From positions 28,943,501-29,007,500 of the forward strand of contig NC_068975.1 of the NCBI RefSeq assembly GCF_016808095.1: DNA of 64,000 nucleotides. Direction: 5' to 3'. Positions within the stretch are counted from its first letter, which is position 1; every line of letters begins with the position of its first letter. Shown piece by piece: positions 26,083 through 37,964 of the stretch. The notes beneath the pieces are model-generated. The model saw nothing but the letters and a program-made list of their open reading frames with translations. It was not told where the DNA came from and did not search any database. The stretch comes from Vigna angularis. Taxonomy: Eukaryota; Streptophyta; Magnoliopsida; Fabales; Fabaceae. The position numbers and the translations under genes were made by a program.

Positions 26083-26538
26083 TGTTTCGAGGTCGAGTAA
26101 TTCCAAAAATACACTTTTACATTTTACTATTTAGTTATTTGGATAACTCCGATGTTTTTGTTAAAGGTACTCCAATGTTTAAGTCAGTAATTAATTCGGA
26201 GCAAAGTCTTAAACTCACAAAAAATGCAATCACATCTCTCTTACCTTTGACCTTTATTTATAGTTTTTTATATGACTTTAAGATTAGCAAAACTCTCATC
26301 ACGCCCAATCTAGGTCCATTAAACACTAATTAACATTTATCCGTAATTTTGGTTTACAAAAAATGTTTTGATGATGAGATTGTCCGTTCGGTCCTTAATC
26401 ATGTCTGGCCAAGCGACCATTGTCTTGTGTTGTCCACATTCATGGGTTCAGACATACATGACCAATTGATCCCTCTTAATGACTCTTTTTGCTCGATTCT
26501 AACTATGCATCTAGCCATACAATACAATATTAATAACA
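26083..26538 (-). mobile_element. Solo LTR (456 bp), minus orientation
   Basis: On the minus strand it starts TGTTATTAATATTG and ends GACCTCGAAACA. The candidate 5-bp duplication is ATAAT (26078-26082 and 26539-26543). It carries a TATAAATA box (26255-26262, minus) and a mutated form of the family motif (CTGACTTAAACATTGGAGTACC). The duplication is AT-rich, so chance agreement is possible, but ends, box and motif together are convincing. The open frames within it are not recognisable proteins. Confidence 0.68.
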
Positions 26539-26543
26539 ATAAT

Positions 26544-27689
26544 TTAGGTATAATTCTTAACCAATTGATTAAATTGTTGGTATACAGTGGATTTAAAATT
26601 TTGTTAAGAGGGGTGTGTAGAAAAATAAATATGAAATTTGCGAATTTCATATTTATGGTAAGGAAAAAACGAAGCATGTTTGAACACGTCTATAATGAGT
26701 TTGTATTTGAATATTTTTGCACTATTTGTTGGCACACTTCATGTTTTATTTATTGTATAAACAGAGGGCATAGAATAAAGCAGTGTATATTTTAATATTG
26801 ATATTAAGAAAAGAAGATTCAAGAAGTAGGATCTAGTTTGGTTAAATAATGGTATGTTGCTGTGGATTAAAAGGACGTGTTAGCTAGGTAGCTAGGTAGG
26901 TTGGTAGGGGCTTTCTTTAAAGTCCTATTAGTTGCTCTCAAAAGGAAAATGGGATTCCATAAAATTCATCTTTCATTGGTTCTTATTCTGCTGCCACAAC
27001 TGTTCCTGTTATTCATCAATTTTTGTTTTAGAATGTTCTTAGTTTTCTCCAATCTCATTTAAGAATGTTGCATTTCTAGAAACTCTTTTGGGTTGGATTT
27101 ATCACATTATGTTAGAATGTTTGAGGCTTAATGATGTTTTTATTTTTTAATTTTAGCAGCATATGTATGATCATTCCCATTAATGTGAATGTGATGTCAG
27201 AAGTATTACATACATTATTCTGAATGATAAAAGTGACAAACCCATTAACCAATGAAACTGTTTTCCAGTTATCATCCAAATAGCTGAAAGCAAAAGAATT
27301 CAGTAGTGGTGCTGACACTTTATCTACTGCTTGTATTTAACTTTATCCGTTACAGTAGTAAGGGCAATGATTTGCCTTCATTACCATGTTCTGAGCAAGT
27401 CACTATTCTTATATCACATCAGATTATAACAGTGGATACCATAAAATCATAAAACAAGTTTGAAGAGTTACTCATCTTTTCTATTGTTGTAAGGATCGTA
27501 CAATATTGATTTATAAAAGTAAGTTTATATTTATTTATATAATATGAATTAATTTTATCACTAATATTAGAATGTTGAATGTGGAATTAAAATTAACGGG
27601 TGGTTTGATAGTAATTTGTTTGTGGAAATATAAACGGTTCAATAAGTAATAATTTTTTTTATAATGGATTGAATAAATATCAAAATCTG
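26544..27689. other. Intergenic DNA
   Basis: No feature recognised. The frame at 27112-27318 (minus) has no recognisable domain. A small GCTAGGTA repeat lies near 26883-26898. Confidence 0.55.
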
Positions 27690-28700
27690 ATTAAGATATA
27701 CTATATCAAAAAAAAGCCTTTGAGGTATGTGTTTTTTTTGGCTTTTAACATCTTGAAAATACTGACGTCATGTTATAAATGTTAAATTGACGCTAAATTA
27801 AGAAAATTTGATATTAATTGATGTTGGACATGAAGCAATATGATATTAAACATAGAACAAAATAACATCGTATATTGTTTTATATTTGACGTTAATTAAT
27901 TTTTTTGTTTTTTTAAATTAATTATGATTCATTTTTATAACTCTACGATACATGAAAAGCAGAAAAACAACAAATGTTATTCAGTTTTTGATATTTTATA
28001 CAACATGAATTATGAACTATATATGATATAACGTATATTGTAGTATGAACAACAAATAAGATTAACAAACAAGTTCAACAAACAAGTTCTTGAAAACGAA
28101 AACGAAAATTAACCTTCGAAAAGGTGAGTTCGTTGGAATAAAGTGTTGTCACTAATGAAAGAGAAAACATAACACTCCTACGAAGGAGAAGAACAGGAAA
28201 ACAATCGGTCAAAACAAACGAAAATCATACCTAAAGTAGTTAATCAACATGCATTTGTATCAAATGAAAAAAAGATTACATATGCTAGTCGTGAAACTTC
28301 GTTCGAGAAAAGTTTGAGCAAAGGATAAGGTATCACGCTAAGATAAAGTGAATGAATTTTTAACTTTTCGGCCAAACTTTTATTGAATTCACAAACATAT
28401 AACATCTTATTTTGGGACATTCGATGTCTTATAATCTTTTGACGTCTAATTTTAGGGCATTCGACGTCATACATAAATACATTTTCACCTTCGCGTCAAA
28501 CATTCTCAATATCCAATAGAACGTCAGACTTCTCAATATCTGACCTCTTATAATTAATTGATGTCGGACAAGACTAAGTCTAACGTCTTAATTGAACTTT
28601 TATTTACAAAAATGTCACCGATTATTTTTAACGTTAGTTATTCAGTTGTTGTTGGACGTTGAATACGTGACGTTATAGGCAGTTTTTATAATAATGATAG
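27690..28700. repeat. Region rich in GACGTC/GACGTTA motifs
   Basis: Many copies of GACGT(C/T), ATGTCGGAC and similar words occur on both strands in two clusters near the edges (27760-27900 and 28420-28680). The layout recalls the subterminal repeats of a decayed non-autonomous CACTA element. I could not define ends or a target duplication. Confidence 0.35.
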
Positions 28701-29814
28701 TTTATATATCTTATTAAGATAGGTTTTAGTTTATGACTCTAATATCATGTAAAGTGAATTTTAAGACTAATTTAATCTCATAAAATTGTCAAGTTTATAT
28801 CAAATTATATAAAATAAATTGATTTTATAACTAATCTATCTATTTAGGACTTTCAACATACTCCATTTCCACTAAAGCTTATATATATATTAAATATAAA
28901 TCAAGTTATTAATGAATAGTCCAAAAAAAATAACACGACAACAAATAAAAAAAAAATTCAATAGTGAATGACATAATAGACCAGATAAATATCCAATGTC
29001 ATTATGATAAACTTTAATCCTTGATCTCAGGTCAAGAAATAGACTTTAAATTTAACTTAATTACAAAAAAAAACTAAGATGGAATTTATAATTCATTTAT
29101 AAGTTTAACTTAATTATAAAACACTAAGATACATTATTACACTTAATAAAGATTCCATAACAAAATACATTATTGTGATGTTTATCTAAATGAAAAACCA
29201 TCATTTTAACATACTATTGCAAAAATTATTGCAAAAAGTAGACAACAAAATTTGGAATTAGTTTCATAATTATATTTTAAAGTTCAAATTATAAAAAAAT
29301 ATCTTTCTTGAATTATTAGTTTTAATAAAACTTATATAAACTATTCAATAATTTATAGTTTTCGAAACTGCGCTATTTAAAATAAATTAACTTAACAAAG
29401 AAAATGATAATACTAGTTTGTGACCTCTATGTGCTTATTTTAGAGTAAGTGAATTTGATACATCAAAATGTTACTTATGTTATTTTGGTAACATTATTTA
29501 TTTATACCGTTGATTTACAAAACTGTAAATGTTCACTGGCATTTTACCTAACACCATTTAAACATGAATTGGTTAAACTTAATCTTTTTGGAAACTTATG
29601 TTAATACAAACTGTTAACAAAATCAACGCGAAGACAATTCTGGTATATGTTTTGTCTGTCATGCTTCCCATTTAAATGATATGTGTTTATATCCTAATAT
29701 AATTCAATGATTTATTTATTTTGATTTTTTTTCTTAAAATCTTTATCTCGACTCTTCTATCATTTTCATCACTCGTTGGTGCAAATTTAGTATTTTAATT
29801 TGTGTAATAAGTTT

Positions 29815-30265
29815 TGGTTTAAAAAAAACCGTAATTTGCATGAGATTTTCAAATTCTTTTAAAAATTTTGCTAATTTTTTAATTATTTTATTTGAGAAAA
29901 AAAAGAGTTGACTTTAGTTTCAAAATAACCGAGGCCATATATAAGATTATGTCTTCTATTATTAAAGAATCGATGCTAAAAGTATTCTAAATTTTTTTAA
30001 AAATCCATTCTTTCATATAAATACTTTTTTTTTTTAAAAAAGGAGTATATGATCTCATTACCAGAGAACCGAGATTATGTATATTTAAGATTTCATTTTT
30101 CCCATAATTAATGTACAGAAAATTTTAAAATTATCAATTTATTTATTTAAATTTTTTATCTAAAAGGTATATGGTTTCAAAATTGTCACTTTTTTTATTC
30201 AATTTTTTTTATTTGAGAAAGGAAATATCGCTACGGTTTTTCTAAAACCGAACCAAAAAGTTATA
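29815..30265. repeat. Degenerate region with ACCGAG/CGGTTTT motifs
   Basis: Scattered AAACCGTA, ACCGAGGCCATATA, ACCGAGATTATGTA and CGGTTTTTCTAAAACCG blocks in T/A-rich DNA. They look like worn subterminal palindromes of the kind seen in the CACTA element at 34515, but from a different family. The boundaries are only approximate. Confidence 0.3.
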
Positions 30266-33005
30266 TAAAATTTCAAAATTCTCCAAGAAAATAATATAAT
30301 TGATTAAAGTAATTTGAATATTTTTATAATAAATACTAATTTTCTAAGGTTAAAGTAATTTAGCTTTTTTTTTTAAGTTTACTTTGTATTTTAGGACATG
30401 AATTTACTTTAACCTCACTTTTATTTTATTTTTTAATTTTTTAATAATATATTTAATATAAATGATATAATTGATTATTAATTATATGAAATTTGTCTAA
30501 AACATTGAATTAAGTTGTTCTTTTTGAATTTTAGTTACAAACACTATAAAGTAATGACAAAACAGGTTGAAATCCGTGAATCAACTTAATCCTCAACGGA
30601 TTTGGGATGGGTTGAGTTAAAAAGCATTTTGAAATGATATGAACTAATTTTAAACATGTGGTGAGTTGGATTGGTTAGACAGTATAAAAAATTCACAAAT
30701 ATATTTTTAGTAACTCAATTTTTATACAAAATTAAATTTGAATAGCTATGAAGTTTCTAAAAATTTTGTTGAGAATATTTTATAATATTTTGTGCCAATA
30801 AAATCTTATGTTTGATTGATTATAAATATAATTTAAGATTATTTATAATTTTTATCCCTAGATTTATCTATTATTAACTTTTACTAAGTACATTTAGTGA
30901 AATTATTTACGTTAACATTTTTTTTTCAGGTTAAATTGTGTGTTATCCTTTTACCAAAGACAAGATATAAGTTAAAAATTATTCACAGGTTTTATTTTAA
31001 AAATGTATAAAATAATTTTTTTTAATTTTTTGATATTTGCGAATACATGTAAATTTTAAAATATATACAAATATTTTTTAAATAAATACTCGTGGGAGTA
31101 ACGGATAAGTTGCTGATCAGATTTTTATCTTGCAGCAGGAATCTTTATGAATTTAAGAGATAAAAAATTAACCTTACCTAATATTGCGATATTTACCGCT
31201 GCACGGTGAGTGGAGGGTGAATAACCATCATGATAATCAACCAGGTTCAAGTAACTTATATTTTTAAATTAGTACAAATTAATCACAGGTTAAAACGTAG
31301 CCGTTTCATGAATCTTACTACAATTTATCCTCCTTAATTTATTGCTGACAGCTGTTTTCCAACATCCTTCACACTTAATTAATCTTCGTAACAGTTAAAA
31401 TAGATTTCTGCATTAAGAACAACAACTTTTTCACCTATAAAACTGTGTTAAAAATTTGTATTATCAAGTAGTAAATTTTTTTGTTAAAATATAATTTTCT
31501 TATATTTTATCGTTACCAAGAGAAATAATGATATTGTTTGGGGACACAATGTGAAAAGGGGTCTCCTACAGAAGACACAACACTAAAGATAGAATCATTT
31601 TCCTACTCCCCACAAGGAAACTAGAAGGAAAGATTAAATTAAAAAATGGCATATTATTAAGTTGGATGATGGTTATCTAATTAGTGTTGGACACGTGCTA
31701 CGCCCACCAGATACGATCCCTTTGGGAGGAATTAGAAAATTTAGAACAGCAACGATGGTCAAAACTGGTCACAACCCATTACAGGTTCATTACCATTATT
31801 GTAGTAATTTCAGTCGAGCTTTGATTTTTCTTTCACTATTATCGTCCACGTTTTTTTTCCAAACGGTTTTCGAATTGAGCAACCTTCGCAAATATTAGTG
31901 AAGAGATAACGAACAAGACGAATGGGAAAGACGAAAATATAGAATCACATTGATCAAAGATGGAAGAAAAGTCAAAGAGATATTCAATCACCCTTTGGTT
32001 TTGTTTATAATCAAGAGATGTTTGTACTAAATCACTCACTCAATATATACTTGTTACGCAAGAAACTTGTAGTGGAAATTTTGCATGTGATTGATTAATC
32101 GAAACCGAAGCTTGTGAAGGAAATTGTTGATATGCATAAGAGCATTTTTGACCAAACTCTAATCAATCGGGTTATTTAGTTAAGTAATAATTACCATAAT
32201 TTGCAAAATTGTTAAGTTAATAATGGTTTATGTAATTGGGATCTGTGTCAGAAGGAATATTTTGGGTCGAATGAGAGTGACAAGATGTATAGTTTGTATG
32301 GTCTTTTTGTCAAAAAGATAAGCGGGTTTTCTGGATCCATGGGGTTGACATTTCCTTTATGGACGGTGTAATCCTTCTCCTAAGACAAGACAATTAACAC
32401 TTAATTAATATTCCAAATTAATTTCAGACTGAATTCAATGATTTGTTTGAAGAACAGTTACATTTCAAAATGAAGATGGTGAATTTTTTTATAATATCTT
32501 CCATCTTTCGCTTTGAAAACGTCTTTGACTTAAATTCTTCACATTCGTTAACTGCCACCCTTTTTCTTCTCACTAATCTTTTGACCTCTTTGAAACCCAA
32601 AGCGTGTATTTTCTCCCTTCTTAAGAAGAACTAAGATATATGTATGTATGTATGTCTGTCTATGGTAGGTATTGAAAAGGAGTAGAAAAATGTGGCATGG
32701 ACATTGAATTAATCCATTATATTCACTTGCTCATGAAAAGTTGTACATGAGAATGTCGTTTTTTGTGATGTCTTGTCGTAAACTATAATTAGACACTGTA
32801 ATGCCATACAATGCGCACCATTGACAATTCTCAGTACAAATTTACGCGCTTTACTATACTAACTTCGGGAGGGAAGAAATACATATATAGGTTTTCAATG
32901 ATTTTATTATTGTGGATTATTTTTCTTTAGAATTTTACGTACCCACAATTCAAATATTTGAAGTTTAATTTCAATATTTTGTCAGTCAATTTGATAAACT
33001 GATTA
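30266..33005. other. Intergenic DNA
   Basis: No gene recognised. The plus-strand frame 31662-31898 (about 78 codons) matches nothing I know. A GTAT run lies at 32638-32656. Confidence 0.55.
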
Positions 33006-33010
33006 GCTAG

Positions 33011-33593
33011 TGTTACTATGGGCCCGCAAGTTACCGTTTGGTCTCTACCGTTCCGTCTCGGCCAGTTGCTCAGCCGTTCGGTCTCGACCAGTTGTTCAGC
33101 TGTTCGATCTCGACTAGTTGTTCAGCAGTTCGGTCTCGACCAGTTGCTTAGCCGTTCGATCTCGGCTAACTTCTCAGCCGTTCGGTCTCGACAATTATTA
33201 AACACATGTAACGTACAATGAATGTTATAACGACTGTCGTTAAACAATTAAGGTTTGCATTAATGACCATTAAGAGGTAAATTAATGTGTCAGATTCTTT
33301 TAAACTCTATAAATAAGGGTTTAGGTTTGAGGTAAAGACAGATTCAACTAATACTACCATATGCCCTGTTTACGTCCTATTAGGACTTCAATATTTAACT
33401 GTAACAAACAGTTCATAAAACCGCTCCTAACTTGAGCGTCGGAGTGCCTTTTGCAGGTACCTCTCCTCTTTTACAAAGAGGAGGACCAAGCGGCCAATTT
33501 TGAAGGTGACCGATCGGTTCAAACTGGAAGCAGACAAGCGGAGCGCACCAGTCGAAGGTTAGTGTCTCGGTCTCACAAATTCCTACCGAAACA
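33011..33593 (+). mobile_element. Solo LTR (583 bp) with a 26-bp minisatellite
   Basis: Starts TGTTACTATGG and ends CCGAAACA, flanked by the perfect 5-bp duplication GCTAG (33006-33010 and 33594-33598). It has a TATAAATA box at 33308-33315 and the family motif ACTTGAGCGTCGGAGTGCC around 33430. A 26-bp tandem repeat lies in the upstream third. The non-AT-rich target duplication makes this call solid. No internal coding region is present. Confidence 0.88.
33060..33192 (+). repeat. 26-bp minisatellite in the solo LTR
   Basis: About five copies of a 26-base unit beginning CCGTTCGGTCTCGACCAG. Units differ at a few positions. The array lies in the U3-like part of the LTR, upstream of its TATA box. 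Confidence 0.85.
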
Positions 33594-34547
33594 GCTAGTA
33601 ATAAAATAATATATATTTACTATTTAGTTAGTTATAACAAAATAATAAAGAGATAATTATTTTATCACTACCTTGTGTTATATTCTTAAATAAGTGTGTC
33701 AAAAACTTTTATAATAACGTATTCGATATAGAAAGCCTATTTTCGATTTGTATTTGCTTGATACTTATATTATGTCTACTGTGTTTATATATTATTACTA
33801 CTAATCGGAGGGATTTTTCCCCCATACCTCATTGATGTATAATTCTTTGTTCATTGCTATCCACAACTCAATTTATAGAAATTTCATCTCATTGATGTAC
33901 AATTCCTTTTTTTTAAGTCTGTCCATTTTAATATTCAATATTCCTGAATTTAATTACTTTCCAAAATGATTCCTATCATCAAAATGGTTGTACAAGTGTC
34001 CATTAAATACTATTTTAATAAGACTACAATGGAAAGAGACGCTCGAAGATGATAAAAAATAAGAATATCGGTTAATGTAAATATTGTAAAATTTAATTTG
34101 TTATTTAAAAATTTAGTTTTTATAAATATATTTTTCTAAAATGATTGATTAATGAAACATATCCATACCATTTGAAGATAATATATAATGAAGAAATTAA
34201 TTATAATCTATAAATCGAAATAAAATACTAAAAATATATGCGAAGAGAGGAAAAAACATTGTTGCATCTTTTTTTTTTTACTGAAATTAACATTTATATA
34301 ATTATAATTTCTTTTTGATGATTGAAAATAAAATGTGTATTATTTTTACACTAAATAACTGATTATATAATACGTTTTTTTATATTTACTTTTATAATAA
34401 AAAATAATTAATTAATATTTGAAAAAGTAAATAAACGAATATGATAAGATATGATTATATTCGTTCTTTAATAAAAATAAATATAAGATAAAAAATTTAT
34501 TCTCGTTAAATATACACTAGTAAAAAATTGGGTTTTTACAGCGCACA

Positions 34548-35202
34548 TTATGCCACGGTTACAAGGAAACCGCAGCATAATGGTGCGCGGTGGCAGTTTG
34601 GTAAATAAATCGAACACATATGCCGCGGTTCATATCAGAACCGCAACATATACTCCAGTCAACCATTAACTTTGACGCCACGTGTGAATAAAAAATTAAA
34701 TAACAGAGGTATATGTCGCGGTTGTCCAGAGAACCGCGGCATATAGCCCTGCCAATTAATTGCAGGTGCTGACTGGGTCAGAGAATGTCAAACGTTACTG
34801 AGGTATATGTCGCGGTTCTCTGGACAACCGCGGCATATACCCCTGTAACTTCTCAACTGCTCTGCCAGTCAGAGAATTTCAGAAGTTACAGGGGTATATG
34901 CCGCGGTTTCGCAGAGCAACCGCGGCATATACCCCTGCACATTTACTGAAATTCCCCATAAGGCAGTTGGGCAGACAGTTGTGTTCAGCACGTTACAGGG
35001 GTATATGCCGCGGTTCTAGGAGCAACCGCGACATATTCACCTATCTGAAATTAATTTAATATGTATTTGAAATATTTCGAGGTATATGCCGTGGTTGCCC
35101 GCTGAACCGCGGCATATAGTTTGAAAATAATTTCAAAAATGCCATTTAGAATTATTTATTTAATAAGTATATGCCGCGGTTGCTTGTGAAACCGCGGCAT
35201 AT
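34548..35202. repeat. Left subterminal palindromic repeats of the CACTA element
   Basis: About eight copies of a roughly 34-bp unit. In each, the arm TATGCCGCGGTT is followed by about 10 variable bases and its inverse AACCGCGGCATA. Some copies show C-to-T or G-to-A changes in the CG sites. In CACTA elements, subterminal repeats of this kind bind the accessory protein (TNPA in maize Spm). Here each unit could also fold into a hairpin. Confidence 0.9.
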
Positions 35203-35515
35203 ACCCCTTTTATACCTCGGTTAAGTAGGGAACCGCGGTAGATTCCCCCGTTCAGAGTTAAAAAACAAAACTTGGAACAATGATCGTCTTCTTCGCGCTG
35301 CTGCTCACTGTTTTCGCGTTTTCTTCTCCCGTCCGAACCACCCAACCTCAGATAACTCGTTTTTCACCGTTTAAACTCAAAATCGTTCGGTCATTTGTCA
35401 TTTGTGACGAAAAAAAAATAGTTTTAGCCGATCAAAATCGTTTGAAACGCGTTATTCCCCCTCCACTACGATTTCGTTTTTTTTGCACCAAGCGTTTTCG
35501 CCGTTCCTCTTCCAG

Positions 35516-35776
35516 GTATTTATGCCCTTTTGCATTCTTATCATGATTTCTTCATTAGTTTTTGCATAATGCTATAGTTTTGGTAATGTATGAAGTTTCT
35601 ATAGTTTTGGTAATGTATGGTATAGTTTTTGCTTTAATTTTGGTAATGCATGAAATTGCTATAGTTTTGGTAATGTATGGTATGATTTTTGCTATAGTTT
35701 TGGTAATGTGGCATGTAGTTCTTGTATGAAATTGCAAGTTTGATTTTTAGTAGCTTATCTTTTTATGTAATATTTA
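35516..35776 (+). other. Probable 5' UTR intron of the transposase gene, with internal repeats
   Basis: The donor CAG/GTATTT (35516) and acceptor TTTAG/GAAT (ending 35776) frame an intron just before the transposase ATG at 35782. It is T-rich and holds several imperfect copies of a short unit containing ATAGTTTTGGTAATGTATG (about 35571-35715). Sequence upstream of the donor (35280-35515) is open but looks like leader rather than protein. Confidence 0.5.
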
Positions 35777-35781
35777 GGAAT

Positions 35782-37789
35782 ATGGATCGAAATTGGATTA
35801 ATTTACCACGTATTAGTGCTGAGTACGAGAGAGGTGTAGAGGAATTTATACAATTTGCGCAACGTAATGAGGGGAGAAGTAATGATGAAGTGAAGTTTAG
35901 ATGTCCTTGTGTGAACTGTTTGAATGGGAGAAAGTTGAACGCAACTCAAATTAGAGAACATCTTATATGTGATGATTTTCTAAGATGCTATACAACATGG
36001 ATCTGGCACGACGAAGAAATGCATTTTCCCGATGACTCTCAAAGTGTAAATGTTACTGATTCCACCATCGAAGAAGATCGACCGGATGAAGACAAATTGG
36101 AGGACATGATCCGCGATGTTGGAGCAGAAAATTTTGCCAAAACTCATGTGTATGAGACGATGTCGACTGATGCGGAAACACCTTTGTATGTAGGTTCAAC
36201 TAAGTTCACACGTTTGTCAGCGGTGTTAAGGCTGATGAATTTGAAGGCGAGCAATGGATGGACTGATAAGAGTTTTACAGAACTGTTGACGTTGTTGAAT
36301 GAAATGTTGCCAGATGGAAATACACTGCCCACTCGTAATTATGATGCGAAGAAAATTCTTTGTCCAATGGGTATGGAGTATAAAAGGATACATGCTTGTC
36401 CCAATGACTGCATTTTGTATAGGAAAGAGTTTGAATTTTTGACAAAGTGTCCAAAATGTGGCTTATCACGATACAAGTCAAAAAACAATAGTGAAGATAA
36501 TGGTCAGATAGAAAAAAATGGATCTGCTTTGAAAGTAGTTTGGTACCTTCCAATAGTGCCCAGACTTAAGCGTTTGTTTGCGAATCCCAAAGATGCTAAA
36601 AATCTTAGATGGCATGCAGATGAGAGAAAAATTGACGGGCTGCTTCGTCATCCAGCTGATTCAAAGCAATGGAAAAATATTGATCGACAATTTCCCTCCA
36701 TCTTTTTTTGACATCATGGTACATTTACTTGTTCATTTGGTTAGAGAAATCAAGTTGTGCGGACCGGTATACTTAAGATGGATGTATCCTATTGAGCGTT
36801 ATATGAAGATTTTGAAAGGGTACGTTAAAAATCCATATCGTCCTGAAGGTTCGATGATTGAAAGGTATATTGCTGAAGAAAGTATCGAGTTTTGTTCAGA
36901 TTACATGACATCAACGAATCCAATAGGAGTTCCTCGCACAGCATGGTTGAATAAATTTTCTACAAGTAAAAGCATCCGAGGTGTCAATGTGGTGACAAAA
37001 GATTGCGAAGAATTGTTGTAAGCACATCTTTATATATTGAACAACACAGATGAGGTGATCCCTTTTTTGGAAGCACACAAAGCCATTGTTAAGAATAAAA
37101 ATCCAAGACAATCAGAGAAATGGCAATTGATGGAGCATAACAAAACATTTATGTCTTGGTTCAAATCTGAAATTGACAAAGAGCCACATTCTTCTGAAAC
37201 TTTATTGTGGCTTGCAAATGGTTTGAAGTTTGATGTCGTGTGTTGTACAGGTTATGAAGTCAATAATTGCACATTCTATACGAAGACTTTGGATGATAAA
37301 AGCACAGTACAAAATAGTGGAATCAGTTTAGAAGCCGAGTCACTTCAATTTTCCACATCAAAAGATCAATCTCCTGTACTTGGATCAATGAGATATTATG
37401 GTATAATAGAAGAGATATGGGAGGTTGATTACACCAAGTTTTTTGTTCCATTGTTCAAGTGTAAGTGGTTTGACAATAAGAGTGGTGTGAAAATAGATGA
37501 CTCGGGTATGACACTGGTTGATTTTCGCAAGGTGGGTTACCGAGACGAACCGTTTATCATGGTTCATCAAGCATCTCAAGTTTTTTATGTCAAAGATACT
37601 GCGTCTGACCATTGGTATGTTGCTCTTCAAGGCAAAAAACAAATTGAAGTTAACGAAGACAATCTGATTAATATTTATATTGCTGACAACCATTCATTTC
37701 AAACTACAACAAATTTGGATGACCAATCTCTAGTTGACGATGATTTACATGCAATTCGGTCAGATCATGATGAGGGAATATACATATGA
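35782..37789 (+). pseudogene. Broken CACTA TNP2-type transposase gene
   Basis: Would encode the transposase that cuts and moves the element. The first frame (35782-36711, 309 residues) starts MDRNWI and holds the transposase-associated domain (residues 1 to about 78, with RCPCVNC at 40-46). The N-terminal part of the TNP2 domain follows (about 146-300, including CPNDC at 206-210 and CPKC at 223-226). At about 36684 the sequence jumps to a DUF4218-like region that starts near FFDIMVHLLVHL. The TNP2 catalytic core expected between them is absent and the junction shifts the frame. The second frame has an in-frame TAA at 37019-37021, then continues into a DUF4216-like region ending at 37789. Full-length relatives are far longer, so no active transposase is expected. 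Confidence 0.9.
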
Positions 37790-37964
37790 TGAATCCATAT
37801 CTTTATGTATGAATTTTCAATTTCTGTATAAGTATTTTATTAATATAACATAAGTTTTCCTTTTATACATTTCCTATGATTACTATTACATGTTTTGTTA
37901 ATTTATATGATATTACATAAGTCTTGAAATAAAATTTAATGTTGTTATTTATTTTGACAGATAT

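Noticed and set aside
26082..26795. Open frames of 83, 148 and 92 codons
   Set aside because: They fall mostly within the solo LTR 26083-26538 and resemble no protein.
31700..31725. ACGATCCCTTTGGG resembling the complement of miR393
   Set aside because: Only about a dozen bases agree, there is no precursor hairpin, and the site is not in a known target gene.
35280..35546. An 88-codon frame before the CACTA transposase
   Set aside because: It overlaps the predicted leader and the 5' UTR intron donor and has no known domain.
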